Source: an uncultured Gammaproteobacteria bacterium
GTDB lineage: Bacteria > Pseudomonadota > Gammaproteobacteria > GCA-002705445 > GCA-002716945
DNA: 10,766 nucleotides
Reading direction: 5' to 3'
Assembly: GCA_913041865.1 (NCBI GenBank)
Contig: CAJWIW010000033.1
Span: forward strand, 1-10,766
Positions 1 to 6,457 of the stretch are shown in pieces (the stretch's first letter is position 1; each line of letters opens with the position of its first letter). Below the pieces are notes generated by a model. It did no database searches and had not been told where the DNA came from. It saw nothing but the letters and a program-made list of their open reading frames with translations. Position numbers and translations under genes: made by a program.

Positions 1-1254
1 AAAAAACTAACTGGTATACCCATTGCTCAAAAAGACATATTTTGCACAAAAGGAATTAGAACAACTTGTGGATCGAAAATGTTAAGTAACTTTACTAGTC
101 CCTATGACGCAACAGTGATTGAAAAATTAAATAATGAGGGTTCGGTGATGATTGGAAAAACTAATATGGATGAATTTGCCATGGGGTCCTCGAATGAAAC
201 AAGTTATTTTGGCAATGTACACAATCCATGGAATCTTGAGTGTGTACCTGGAGGTTCTTCTGGGGGATCAGCAGCGTCCGTTGCAGCAGGCCTTGCACCT
301 TGTTCAACAGGTACAGATACAGGTGGGTCAATTCGTCAACCTGCCTCTCTAACAGGAATATGTGGCTTAAAACCAACTTATGGAAGGGTATCAAGGTACG
401 GTATGATCGCTTTTGCATCAAGTCTTGATCAGGCGGGTATTTTTGCTAAAACTGCTGAAGATTGTGCGTTATTACTCAGTTGTATATCTGGTCACGATAT
501 TAAAGACTCTACATCATCGAAAGAAGCTGTCCCTGATTATCTTGATGAATGCCGTAATGTAAAATCTGTAAAAAAAATCGGGGTTCCACTCGAGTTTTTA
601 AAAGACTTAGATAAAGGTGTTGCAGATGTATTCCAAGAAGCATTAAAAGAATTAGAAAATATGAAATTTAAAATAGTTGATATCAGTTTAAAATCTTCTA
701 AACTAGGTGTCTCAGCTTATCAGGTTGTAGCACCTGCAGAGTGTTCGTCTAACTTATCAAGATATGATGGGGTAAGATACGGTCATAGAGCAAGTGATGT
801 TAAAGATATCTCAGAACTTTACAAAAAATCAAGATCTGAAGGTTTTGGTAACGAAGTCAAAAGAAGGATTTTGGTTGGGACTTATGCTCTCTCTGCAGGT
901 TATTACGATGCATATTACTTAAAGGCACAAAAAATAAGAAGCTTAATATCCAGTGAATTTAATTCTGCTTTTAAGGAAGTTGATTTAATCGTTGGGCCCA
1001 CAACTCCTGATGTAGCATTTAAAATTGGGGAAAAAATGAATGATCCAATAGCCATGTACCTCTCTGATGTTTATACCGTTAGTACTAATCTTGCAGGTTT
1101 ACCAGCAATATCAATTCCAATGGGATTCAAAAATAATCTTCCACTTGGATTGCAAATTATTGGTAATCATTTTCAAGAATCTAAGATCTTATCTCTTGCT
1201 CGTCAATATCAAGAAGCAACTGACTGGCATAAAAAACTACCGAGTGAATTATAA
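1..1254 (+). CDS. gatA: Glutamyl-tRNA(Gln)/aspartyl-tRNA(Asn) amidotransferase subunit A, 5'-truncated by the window edge
   Basis: Amidase subunit of GatCAB. It releases ammonia from glutamine, which GatB uses to convert misacylated Glu-tRNA(Gln) or Asp-tRNA(Asn) to the correct aminoacyl-tRNA in the cytoplasm. The reading frame is open from base 1 and the codons before the first ATG (base 79) already spell GatA (GIPIAQKD, TTCGSKML), so that ATG is internal. About 417 residues are visible; the family is near 485. The amidase-signature triad is complete: Lys at bases 31-33 (IAQKD), cis-Ser at 256-258 (GGSSGGS) and nucleophile Ser at 328-330 (TGGSIRQP). Their spacing of 75 and 24 residues equals that of S. 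aureus GatA K79/S154/S178. The C-terminal NLAGLPAISIP and LPLGLQIIG blocks are present. The stop overlaps the gatB start by one base (TAATG). gatC would be expected upstream, outside the window. Whether the substrate is Glu-tRNA, Asp-tRNA or both cannot be told from here. Confidence 0.97.
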   Translation, partial: KKLTGIPIAQKDIFCTKGIRTTCGSKMLSNFTSPYDATVIEKLNNEGSVMIGKTNMDEFAMGSSNETSYFGNVHNPWNLECVPGGSSGGSAASVAAGLAPCSTGTDTGGSIRQPASLTGICGLKPTYGRVSRYGMIAFASSLDQAGIFAKTAEDCALLLSCISGHDIKDSTSSKEAVPDYLDECRNVKSVKKIGVPLEFLKDLDKGVADVFQEALKELENMKFKIVDISLKSSKLGVSAYQVVAPAECSSNLSRYDGVRYGHRASDVKDISELYKKSRSEGFGNEVKRRILVGTYALSAGYYDAYYLKAQKIRSLISSEFNSAFKEVDLIVGPTTPDVAFKIGEKMNDPIAMYLSDVYTVSTNLAGLPAISIPMGFKNNLPLGLQIIGNHFQESKILSLARQYQEATDWHKKLPSEL

Positions 1255-2693
1255 TGGGTAAAGAATTCGAATCTACTATAGGTCTAGAAGTTCATGTTCA
1301 GTTGAATACAAGGAGTAAAATATTTTCTCCTGCATCAACTGAATTTGGAGCAGAACCTAATACACAGGCGTGTGCGATTGATCTTGGCCTACCAGGTGTA
1401 TTACCAGTATTAAACGAAGAAGCAGTAAAAATGGCGATTATGTTTGGTTTAGCTGTAAATGCTAAGATCGAAAATAATTCAATCTTTGCTAGAAAAAATT
1501 ATTTTTATCCTGATCTTCCAAAAGGATATCAAATTTCGCAATATGAGATTCCCATAGTCTCTGGGGGATCAATTGAAATAGAGACTGAAAAGGTTAAAAA
1601 AAGAATTAACATAACCAGAGCACATCTCGAAGAGGATGCTGGAAAATCAATCCATGATTTGTTTCCAAACGAAAGTGCAATAGATTTGAATAGAGCAGGT
1701 ACACCGCTTATTGAAATCGTTTCAGAACCAGACATGGTTGATGCTAAAGAAGCAGTTAGCTACCTAAAAAGCATTCATACACTTGTAAGATATCTTGAAA
1801 TCAGTGATGGCAATATGCAAGAAGGCTCGTTTAGATGTGATGCTAATGTATCTCTTAAACAGAAAGGTTCAAGCGAATTGGGCACAAGAGCAGAGATTAA
1901 AAATTTAAATTCATTTAAATTTGTTGAGCAAGCGATTAATTATGAAATTAGACGACAAAGTAAATTATTATTAAATAACGAAAAAGTCATACAAGAAACT
2001 AGGCTTTATGACCCTCAAAAAAATGAGACAAGATCTATGAGGTCAAAGGAAGAGGCTAATGATTATAGATATTTCCCAGACCCTGATTTACTACCAGTTG
2101 AAATAACAGAAGCAACTCTATCTAAAATACGAGAAAATATGCCAGAATTGCCTAACGAGAGAAAAAAAAGGTTCGCTGAACAGTACAAACTTAATGAGTA
2201 TGATATTGGTATTCTCACATCCGATAAATCATTATCTGTTTTTTTTGAAGCTATTCTTAAGACAAATGATATCGATCCAAAGTTTGCCGCAAATTGGATT
2301 ATTACAGAATTATTGGCGCTTGCAAATAAACATGCTACTTTAGCTCAAGATATCCGCATAACTGCTGAAGATTTTGCAGATTTATTAGTATCAATCAAAA
2401 ACAATACAATTTCGTCAACTCAAGGTAAGTCAGTATTAGAAAAAATGTGGAAAACTGGTAATAATCCTGGCGCCATAATAAAATCTGAGGGTCTTTCTCA
2501 GATATCAGATGAGGATGAGCTGAACAAACTAGTTGATAATGTCTTAAAAAACCATTATAAAAGTGTAGAAGAATATAGGAATGGAAAAGAGAAACTATTT
2601 GGCTTTTTTGTGGGTGAAATAATGAGAGAGTCAAAAGGTAAGGCTAGTCCGCAAATTGTGAGTAAAATATTAAAAGATAAGTTAAAAAAATGA
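1254..2693 (+). CDS. gatB: Glutamyl-tRNA(Gln)/aspartyl-tRNA(Asn) amidotransferase subunit B
   Basis: Kinase/transamidase and tRNA-binding subunit of GatCAB. It phosphorylates the side chain of the misacylated amino acid with ATP, then amidates it with ammonia delivered from GatA. The length of 479 residues is normal. Visible signatures are GLEVHVQL (residues 10-17, with the metal-binding His), KNYFYPDLPKGYQISQYE (81-98), RAGTPLIEIVSEPD (147-160), the hallmark MQEGSFRCDANVS (188-200), EIKNLNSFKFVE (214-225) and DYRYFPDPDLLPV (270-282). The C-terminal part is the helical YqeY-like tail domain (about 330-479), with GKEKLFGFFVGEIM and KGKASPQIV, which contacts tRNA. The start is the ATG sharing its A with the gatA stop; a weak GAG at 1242-1244 precedes it by nine bases. 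The stop overlaps the mreB start by four bases (ATGA), suggesting coupled translation into the shape operon. Confidence 0.98.
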   Translation: MGKEFESTIGLEVHVQLNTRSKIFSPASTEFGAEPNTQACAIDLGLPGVLPVLNEEAVKMAIMFGLAVNAKIENNSIFARKNYFYPDLPKGYQISQYEIPIVSGGSIEIETEKVKKRINITRAHLEEDAGKSIHDLFPNESAIDLNRAGTPLIEIVSEPDMVDAKEAVSYLKSIHTLVRYLEISDGNMQEGSFRCDANVSLKQKGSSELGTRAEIKNLNSFKFVEQAINYEIRRQSKLLLNNEKVIQETRLYDPQKNETRSMRSKEEANDYRYFPDPDLLPVEITEATLSKIRENMPELPNERKKRFAEQYKLNEYDIGILTSDKSLSVFFEAILKTNDIDPKFAANWIITELLALANKHATLAQDIRITAEDFADLLVSIKNNTISSTQGKSVLEKMWKTGNNPGAIIKSEGLSQISDEDELNKLVDNVLKNHYKSVEEYRNGKEKLFGFFVGEIMRESKGKASPQIVSKILKDKLKK

Positions 2694-3748
2694 TTACTAA
2701 TATACTAAAAAAAATTAAAGGGACGTTTTCTACTGATTTATCCATCGACCTTGGAACGGCTAATACTCTTATCTACGTTAAGGGAAGAGGTATAGTGCTG
2801 GACGAACCAAGTGTGGTAGTTGTAAGGGACGATAAATCTTCTAATGGCAAAAAAATCGAGGCCGTGGGCAGTGAGGCCAAAAAAATGTTGGGTAGAACGC
2901 CAACAGGTCTCCAAGCTATAAGACCTATGAAAGATGGTGTTATATCCGATTTTATGGTTTGCGAGAAGATGCTTCAGCACTTTATTAGAAAGGTACATGA
3001 TAGTAAATTTTTCAGACCAAGCCCAAGGGTATTAGTATGTGTACCTTGTGGAGCAACTCAAGTTGAGAGAAGAGCTATAAGAGAATCTGCTTCTGGTGCA
3101 GGTGCGAGAATTGTACACCTTATTGACGAACCAATGGCTGCAGCGATAGGTGCAGGTATGCCTACTGATGAGCCAAGGGGTTATATGGTACTTGATATTG
3201 GTGGAGGTACATCAGAAGTAGCAACAATATCACTAAATGGTATAGTATACTCTTCATCTACGAGAATTGGGGGTGACACATTCGATGATGCAATAATGAG
3301 TTACGTAAGAAGAAACTATGGTTGCGTAATTGGTTATCCAACTGCAGAAAAAATCAAACATGAAATCGGCTGTGCATATCCAAGTAGTGATCTCCTTGAA
3401 ATAGAGGTGAAAGGAACAAATCTGTCTGCTGGTGTTCCACAATCATTCACCGTAAATAGCAATGAAATCCTTGAGGCATTACAAGACCCTCTCCAAGGTA
3501 TTATCACAGCGGTCAAGACTGCTCTAGAGCAAACACCTCCAGAATTAGGAGCAGATATACATGAAAGAGGTATGGTCCTTACTGGCGGAGGTGCTCTTCT
3601 TAGAGATTTAGACAAACTCATCACTGAAGAGACTGGCATGTACGTGATTGTTGCAGAAGATCCAATGAGCTGTGTAGCTAGAGGCGGCGGAAAAGTTCTA
3701 GAAATTATAGACAAAGAAGGTATTGAATTTCTATCTGTTGAAAGTTAA
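2690..3748 (+). CDS. mreB: Rod shape-determining protein MreB (bacterial actin)
   Basis: Actin-like ATPase that forms membrane-bound antiparallel filaments and steers the elongasome (MreCD, RodZ, RodA, PBP2) during lateral wall synthesis. The 352 residues are colinear with E. coli MreB. The amphipathic N-terminus (MITNILKKIKGTF) fits membrane attachment. The first phosphate loop is DLGTANT (20-26), RPMKDGVISDF is at 78-88, the second phosphate loop is DIGGGTSE (169-176) and the adenosine motif is MVLTGGGALLRDL (295-307). NSNEILEALQDPL (256-268) and EDPMSCVARGGGK (323-335) are also family blocks. Small departures are GYPTAE and IGCAYP where E. coli has GEATAE and IGSAYP. The start lies in an ATGA overlap with gatB, preceded by an A-rich stretch and no clear Shine-Dalgarno, so expression probably depends on readthrough from gatB. 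mreC follows after 17 bases. Confidence 0.98.
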   Translation: MITNILKKIKGTFSTDLSIDLGTANTLIYVKGRGIVLDEPSVVVVRDDKSSNGKKIEAVGSEAKKMLGRTPTGLQAIRPMKDGVISDFMVCEKMLQHFIRKVHDSKFFRPSPRVLVCVPCGATQVERRAIRESASGAGARIVHLIDEPMAAAIGAGMPTDEPRGYMVLDIGGGTSEVATISLNGIVYSSSTRIGGDTFDDAIMSYVRRNYGCVIGYPTAEKIKHEIGCAYPSSDLLEIEVKGTNLSAGVPQSFTVNSNEILEALQDPLQGIITAVKTALEQTPPELGADIHERGMVLTGGGALLRDLDKLITEETGMYVIVAEDPMSCVARGGGKVLEIIDKEGIEFLSVES

Positions 3749-3765
3749 TGAGAATATAAATCCTC

Positions 3766-4614
3766 ATGGAACGAATCTATAAGAAAAGTACTAAAGATTT
3801 TTATAGTTTAATTTTATTATTGTCTTTATCTATTGCTGTAATTATTGTAGATCATAAGTATAATCAGGCTGATTATGTTCGATCATTTATCAATGATCTA
3901 GTAGTATATCCACTTTATAATCTTTCCTCATTACCACGAAATATGATTACATCGTTATTACAGGAGTATCAAGACATTGATATGCTTGAAAATGAAATAA
4001 AAAAACTCAAATCCGAAAATATGTCTTTAAGAATTAAACTACAAGAATTTGACTCACTAAAAGAAGAAAATCAGAGACTGCTTGATATTGAAAAAAAATC
4101 ACTTGCTTCTACGAAAAAACAGAAGATATCTAAAGTTTTGAATAATTCTGCAAGTCCAACAAGGAAAATTGCAATTATAGACAAAGGACAGAATGATGGC
4201 TTGTATAAAGGGCAAAATGTAATTGGAGTTAATGGGCTAGTAGGTCAAATCATAGAGTTAAATATGATGTCATCAAAAATTATACTCATTAATGATATTA
4301 ATCATAATGTGCCTGGCATTATAAGTCGAACAGGAGAGAAAGTGATCATAGCTGGGAGTAAAAATGACGATGATCTTATGATCCAATTCACACCAATTGA
4401 TACAGAAATTAAAGTCGGAGACATTGTGACAACCTCTGGTGTTGCTGGAAGATTTAAATCAAATATTCCTATTGGAAAAGTAACAGCAATAACAAAAGAC
4501 CCAGAAAAGAAATTTAGTGACATTAGTGTCAAGGCATTCGAAAACTTGAATAATTTATCAGATGTCATATTAATTTGGGATTATCAACCATCAACTGAAA
4601 TGAAAGATGAATAA
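3766..4614 (+). CDS. mreC: Rod shape-determining protein MreC
   Basis: Bitopic inner-membrane protein whose periplasmic part activates PBP2/RodA in the elongasome. The 282 residues have the family layout: a short basic cytoplasmic N-terminus, one membrane segment at about 12-29 (DFYSLILLLSLSIAVIIV), a charged coiled coil at about 68-110 rich in Lys/Glu/Leu heptads, then the MreC beta-barrel core at about 119-272. Core signatures are IDKGQNDGLYKGQNVI (138-153), GLVGQII (157-163), VGDIVTTSG (217-225) and IPIGKVTAITKDP (234-246), ending at VILIWDY. The start is well determined: an in-frame stop lies at 3757-3759 and no other start codon precedes 3766. The upstream ATG at 3748 is a three-codon dead end. 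No Shine-Dalgarno is visible in the 17-base gap. The 3' end overlaps mreD by eight bases in a different frame. Confidence 0.96.
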   Translation: MERIYKKSTKDFYSLILLLSLSIAVIIVDHKYNQADYVRSFINDLVVYPLYNLSSLPRNMITSLLQEYQDIDMLENEIKKLKSENMSLRIKLQEFDSLKEENQRLLDIEKKSLASTKKQKISKVLNNSASPTRKIAIIDKGQNDGLYKGQNVIGVNGLVGQIIELNMMSSKIILINDINHNVPGIISRTGEKVIIAGSKNDDDLMIQFTPIDTEIKVGDIVTTSGVAGRFKSNIPIGKVTAITKDPEKKFSDISVKAFENLNNLSDVILIWDYQPSTEMKDE

Positions 4615-5074
4615 TCCATTAGTTATAATTTTATCTACTTTTTTCTCAGTTATCCTAACGATATCAACATTTCCCCTTGGTTACTTCTCGCCAGATTGGA
4701 TTTTCTTAGTAATTATATACTGGATAATTGCTGTACCTAGCATGTATGGTTTTTTTGTAATTTGGTTAATTGGTATTATCACAGATGTTGCTGTTGGTTC
4801 AACACTAGGCATGAATGCTTTAACATACGTATTCTTGTCATATGTTGTTAAGAAATTATATAAATCTTTGAGGTACTTTACAGTAATACAACAGAGCATT
4901 ATTATCTTAGTATTAATGGCAATAAAAATTACTTTTCTTTTATGGGTTGATGTAATGTTAGGCACTGATATCTACTCAACCTCTATGTTCTGGACAATAA
5001 TAACAAGTGCGTTTGTCTGGCCAATTATTTTCTATAGTTTGAGATATTTTAGAAGAAGATACAACATAGCATGA
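4607..5074 (+). CDS. mreD: Rod shape-determining protein MreD
   Basis: Polytopic inner-membrane partner of MreC in the elongasome. The length of 155 residues is typical (about 150-170). Hydrophobic segments lie near residues 4-24, 30-46, 48-66, 69-84, 94-118 and 125-146, leaving a basic C-terminal tail (LRYFRRRYNIA). The family-like stretch PDWIFLVIIYWIIAVP (29-44), followed by a segment reading IWLIGIITDVAVGSTLGMNAL (52-72, with the conserved Asp60 and the GS-LG turn), identifies it better than hydrophobicity alone. Position directly after mreB and mreC supports the call. The start overlaps the mreC end by eight bases; the stop overlaps the next gene by four (ATGA). No strong ribosome-binding site is visible, so coupling to mreC is likely. 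Confidence 0.94.
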   Translation: MNNPLVIILSTFFSVILTISTFPLGYFSPDWIFLVIIYWIIAVPSMYGFFVIWLIGIITDVAVGSTLGMNALTYVFLSYVVKKLYKSLRYFTVIQQSIIILVLMAIKITFLLWVDVMLGTDIYSTSMFWTIITSAFVWPIIFYSLRYFRRRYNIA

Positions 5075-5751
5075 TAAAAGTTGTATTCGATTACAAATGT
5101 ACTAAGGAAGGAGAAAATCTAAAAAATATAATCCACCATTCACATCTAGCTGATGTGACACAAAATATAGAAATACTACTAAGTGAAAACGCTATGTACT
5201 TTCTTAACCATGAAACAAATCCTCCGTCAAAGATCGAGCTCAAAGAAATGAAGAATGCAAAAAGTAACGATTTGGTATATAAATTATTCCCCAAGAAAAA
5301 TTCAAGCATCTTAGATTGTACAGGTGGATTTGGAAGAGATGCGATAGAATTTTCAAAATTAGGTTACAAGGTAACAATGATAGAGGAAAATCCACTTGTT
5401 CTGATGGCAGTAAAAAAGTTTTTAGATAAATATGACAAGCCAAATCTCAGATTAATTTATGGTAACTCTCTTGATTACTTAAGAATGAAATCTGATTCTT
5501 TCGATTATATTTATATTGATAGTATGTTTAAAAAATCAAAAAATAAATCAAAATCAAAGAAAGATTTAGAGTTACTGCAGTACCTTTGTAGAGAAAAAAT
5601 AACTCGCTTTAATCTTATCAGAGAGGCAAAAAAAAATCTTTGTGAAAGAATTGTCATCAAAGATAGTTCAAGCTCACTTTTAAAATATGACTCCGACTAT
5701 TCTATTAAAACTAAATTAATTAGATATAATATATTAAAAGGTAATATTTAG
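5071..5751 (+). CDS. rsmJ: RsmJ-like 16S rRNA (guanine1516-N2)-methyltransferase homologue
   Basis: Probable class I S-adenosylmethionine-dependent methyltransferase of the RsmJ (YhiQ, DUF548) family, which in E. coli makes m2G1516 in 16S rRNA. The length of 226 residues is slightly below the E. coli protein (about 250), mainly from a shorter N-terminus. The SAM-binding motif I, ILDCTGGFGRDAIEFSKLGY (80-99), matches the RsmJ pattern LDATAGLGRDAFVLASLG. It is followed by VTMIEENPLVLMAV (101-114, with the acidic motif II) and LRLIYGNSLDYL (126-137). Motif IV reads YIDSMFKKSKNKSKSKKDLE, colinear with RsmJ YLDPMFPHKQKSALVKKEM, but the usual Pro is Ser151. The C-terminal RIVIKDSSSS corresponds to RVVVKRPDYAP and also differs. 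The family call is good. Site specificity and activity are less certain because of these two changes. The start is in an ATGA overlap with mreD. Confidence 0.82.
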   Translation: MIKVVFDYKCTKEGENLKNIIHHSHLADVTQNIEILLSENAMYFLNHETNPPSKIELKEMKNAKSNDLVYKLFPKKNSSILDCTGGFGRDAIEFSKLGYKVTMIEENPLVLMAVKKFLDKYDKPNLRLIYGNSLDYLRMKSDSFDYIYIDSMFKKSKNKSKSKKDLELLQYLCREKITRFNLIREAKKNLCERIVIKDSSSSLLKYDSDYSIKTKLIRYNILKGNI

Positions 5752-5764
5752 ACAGGCTCTTGAA

Positions 5765-6238
5765 ATGCAATCCTCCTTGTCCAATAAGCTTAATCTGATA
5801 GTTGAAAATCTTAATTTTAACAAAATAATCTCTATTTCCGAGGACTACAATAAGAGTATAGTGAATAGTCTGCCAAATGATGTTTACATGATAGATATAA
5901 TAAGTCACGTAGACCAGATAAAAGATCAGACTGATAATGAGAACCTAGTTATTCTAGAGGTTGACGAAAGACAGTATAATCAAGATATGCTCCTTAAAAT
6001 GGCCAAGCTTAGGACTTATCATCAAACTAATCTTATAATACTTATAAAGCATATGGGTACTCTTGCAACAAACCTATTTCATGAAACACTTATGTCATAT
6101 GGTTTTAAACATCTTTTCAGAGAGAAGCTTGAAAATATATTTTATGATCTTTATGAATATAATATAATTGACTATAAGATAAAGCCAGAATGGCTAAATA
6201 GTGATTATTGGGCGAATCCAGAGCTTTGGAAGAAATAA
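5765..6238 (+). CDS. Conserved protein of unknown function, DUF6231-like
   Basis: 157-residue soluble-looking protein with no membrane segment or signal peptide. The C-terminal motif PEWLNSDYWANPEL (141-154) closely resembles the WLN.(K/R)FWANPE ending I recall from Pseudomonas proteins labelled DUF6231. An N-terminal alternation of beta strands (KIISIS, DVYMIDI, NLVILEVD, NLIILIK) with helices looks like a Rossmann-type or degenerate methyltransferase fold, but no SAM motif I (GxGxG) is seen. The family assignment rests on memory of the motif, and no function is known to me. AGG at 5754-5756, eight bases before the ATG, is a plausible Shine-Dalgarno. The gene follows the rsmJ homologue by 13 bases and its stop directly abuts the ibaG start, so it is part of the same transcript. 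Gene identity is firm; role is unknown. Confidence 0.75.
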   Translation: MQSSLSNKLNLIVENLNFNKIISISEDYNKSIVNSLPNDVYMIDIISHVDQIKDQTDNENLVILEVDERQYNQDMLLKMAKLRTYHQTNLIILIKHMGTLATNLFHETLMSYGFKHLFREKLENIFYDLYEYNIIDYKIKPEWLNSDYWANPELWKK

Positions 6239-6457
6239 ATGGAAGAAGTTATTAAAAAAGAAATTACGGATAAACTTGTTGATTCAGAGGTGGTGGTTGA
6301 AGGTGGTGATTCTAAATTTACTGTACATGTAATAAGTGATAGCTTTGCGGGCAAGACAATTATTGAACAACATAAAGTTATCTATGCTATTTTAAATAAA
6401 TACATTGAAACAGGAGAAATTCACGCACTTACACTCAAGACTAAACCTAAGATATGA
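6239..6457 (+). CDS. ibaG: BolA-family protein, IbaG type
   Basis: Small BolA/IbaG protein of 72 residues. Members form complexes with monothiol glutaredoxins (Grx4) through a shared [2Fe-2S] cluster and act in iron-sulfur handling or acid and envelope stress. The sequence has the family pattern: VVVEGGDSKFTVHVISDSFAGKTIIEQHKVIYAIL (18-52, quoted in pieces: VVVEGGDSKFTVHV, SDSFAGK, EQHKVIYAIL), then GEIHALTLKTKP (59-70) with the invariant His62 expected to ligate iron. It lacks the extra residues after the KT.P motif seen in E. coli IbaG (about 84-89 residues). A good Shine-Dalgarno (GGAAG, 6228-6232) precedes the ATG by six bases and lies inside the upstream gene. The start abuts the previous stop; the end overlaps dinB by four bases. 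IbaG is better known beside murA and the mla lipid-transport genes, so this position is unusual. A plain BolA is less likely from length and motif. Confidence 0.87.
   Translation: MEEVIKKEITDKLVDSEVVVEGGDSKFTVHVISDSFAGKTIIEQHKVIYAILNKYIETGEIHALTLKTKPKI

Noticed and set aside
3334..3714. Long open frame on the minus strand opposite mreB (126 codons).
   Set aside because: It lies wholly antisense to highly conserved MreB sequence, has no family resemblance or ribosome-binding site, and is best read as a shadow of the real gene.
3748..3765. ATG overlapping the mreB stop (TAATG), as a possible mreC start or leader peptide.
   Set aside because: It reads only ATG AGA ATA TAA and is not in frame with a usable mreC extension. 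The first in-frame start for mreC is 3766.
5524..5568. A-rich repetitive stretch in the rsmJ homologue encoding KKSKNKSKSKK, as a possible slippage site or frameshift.
   Set aside because: The reading frame continues into a colinear RsmJ-like C-terminal part, and E. coli RsmJ also has a lysine-rich segment here, so no frameshift is indicated.
6318..6335. CTGTACATGTAA inside ibaG, resembling half of a LexA operator ahead of dinB.
   Set aside because: The second half (ACAG at the right spacing) is missing, and the sequence encodes the conserved FTVHVIS strand of IbaG.
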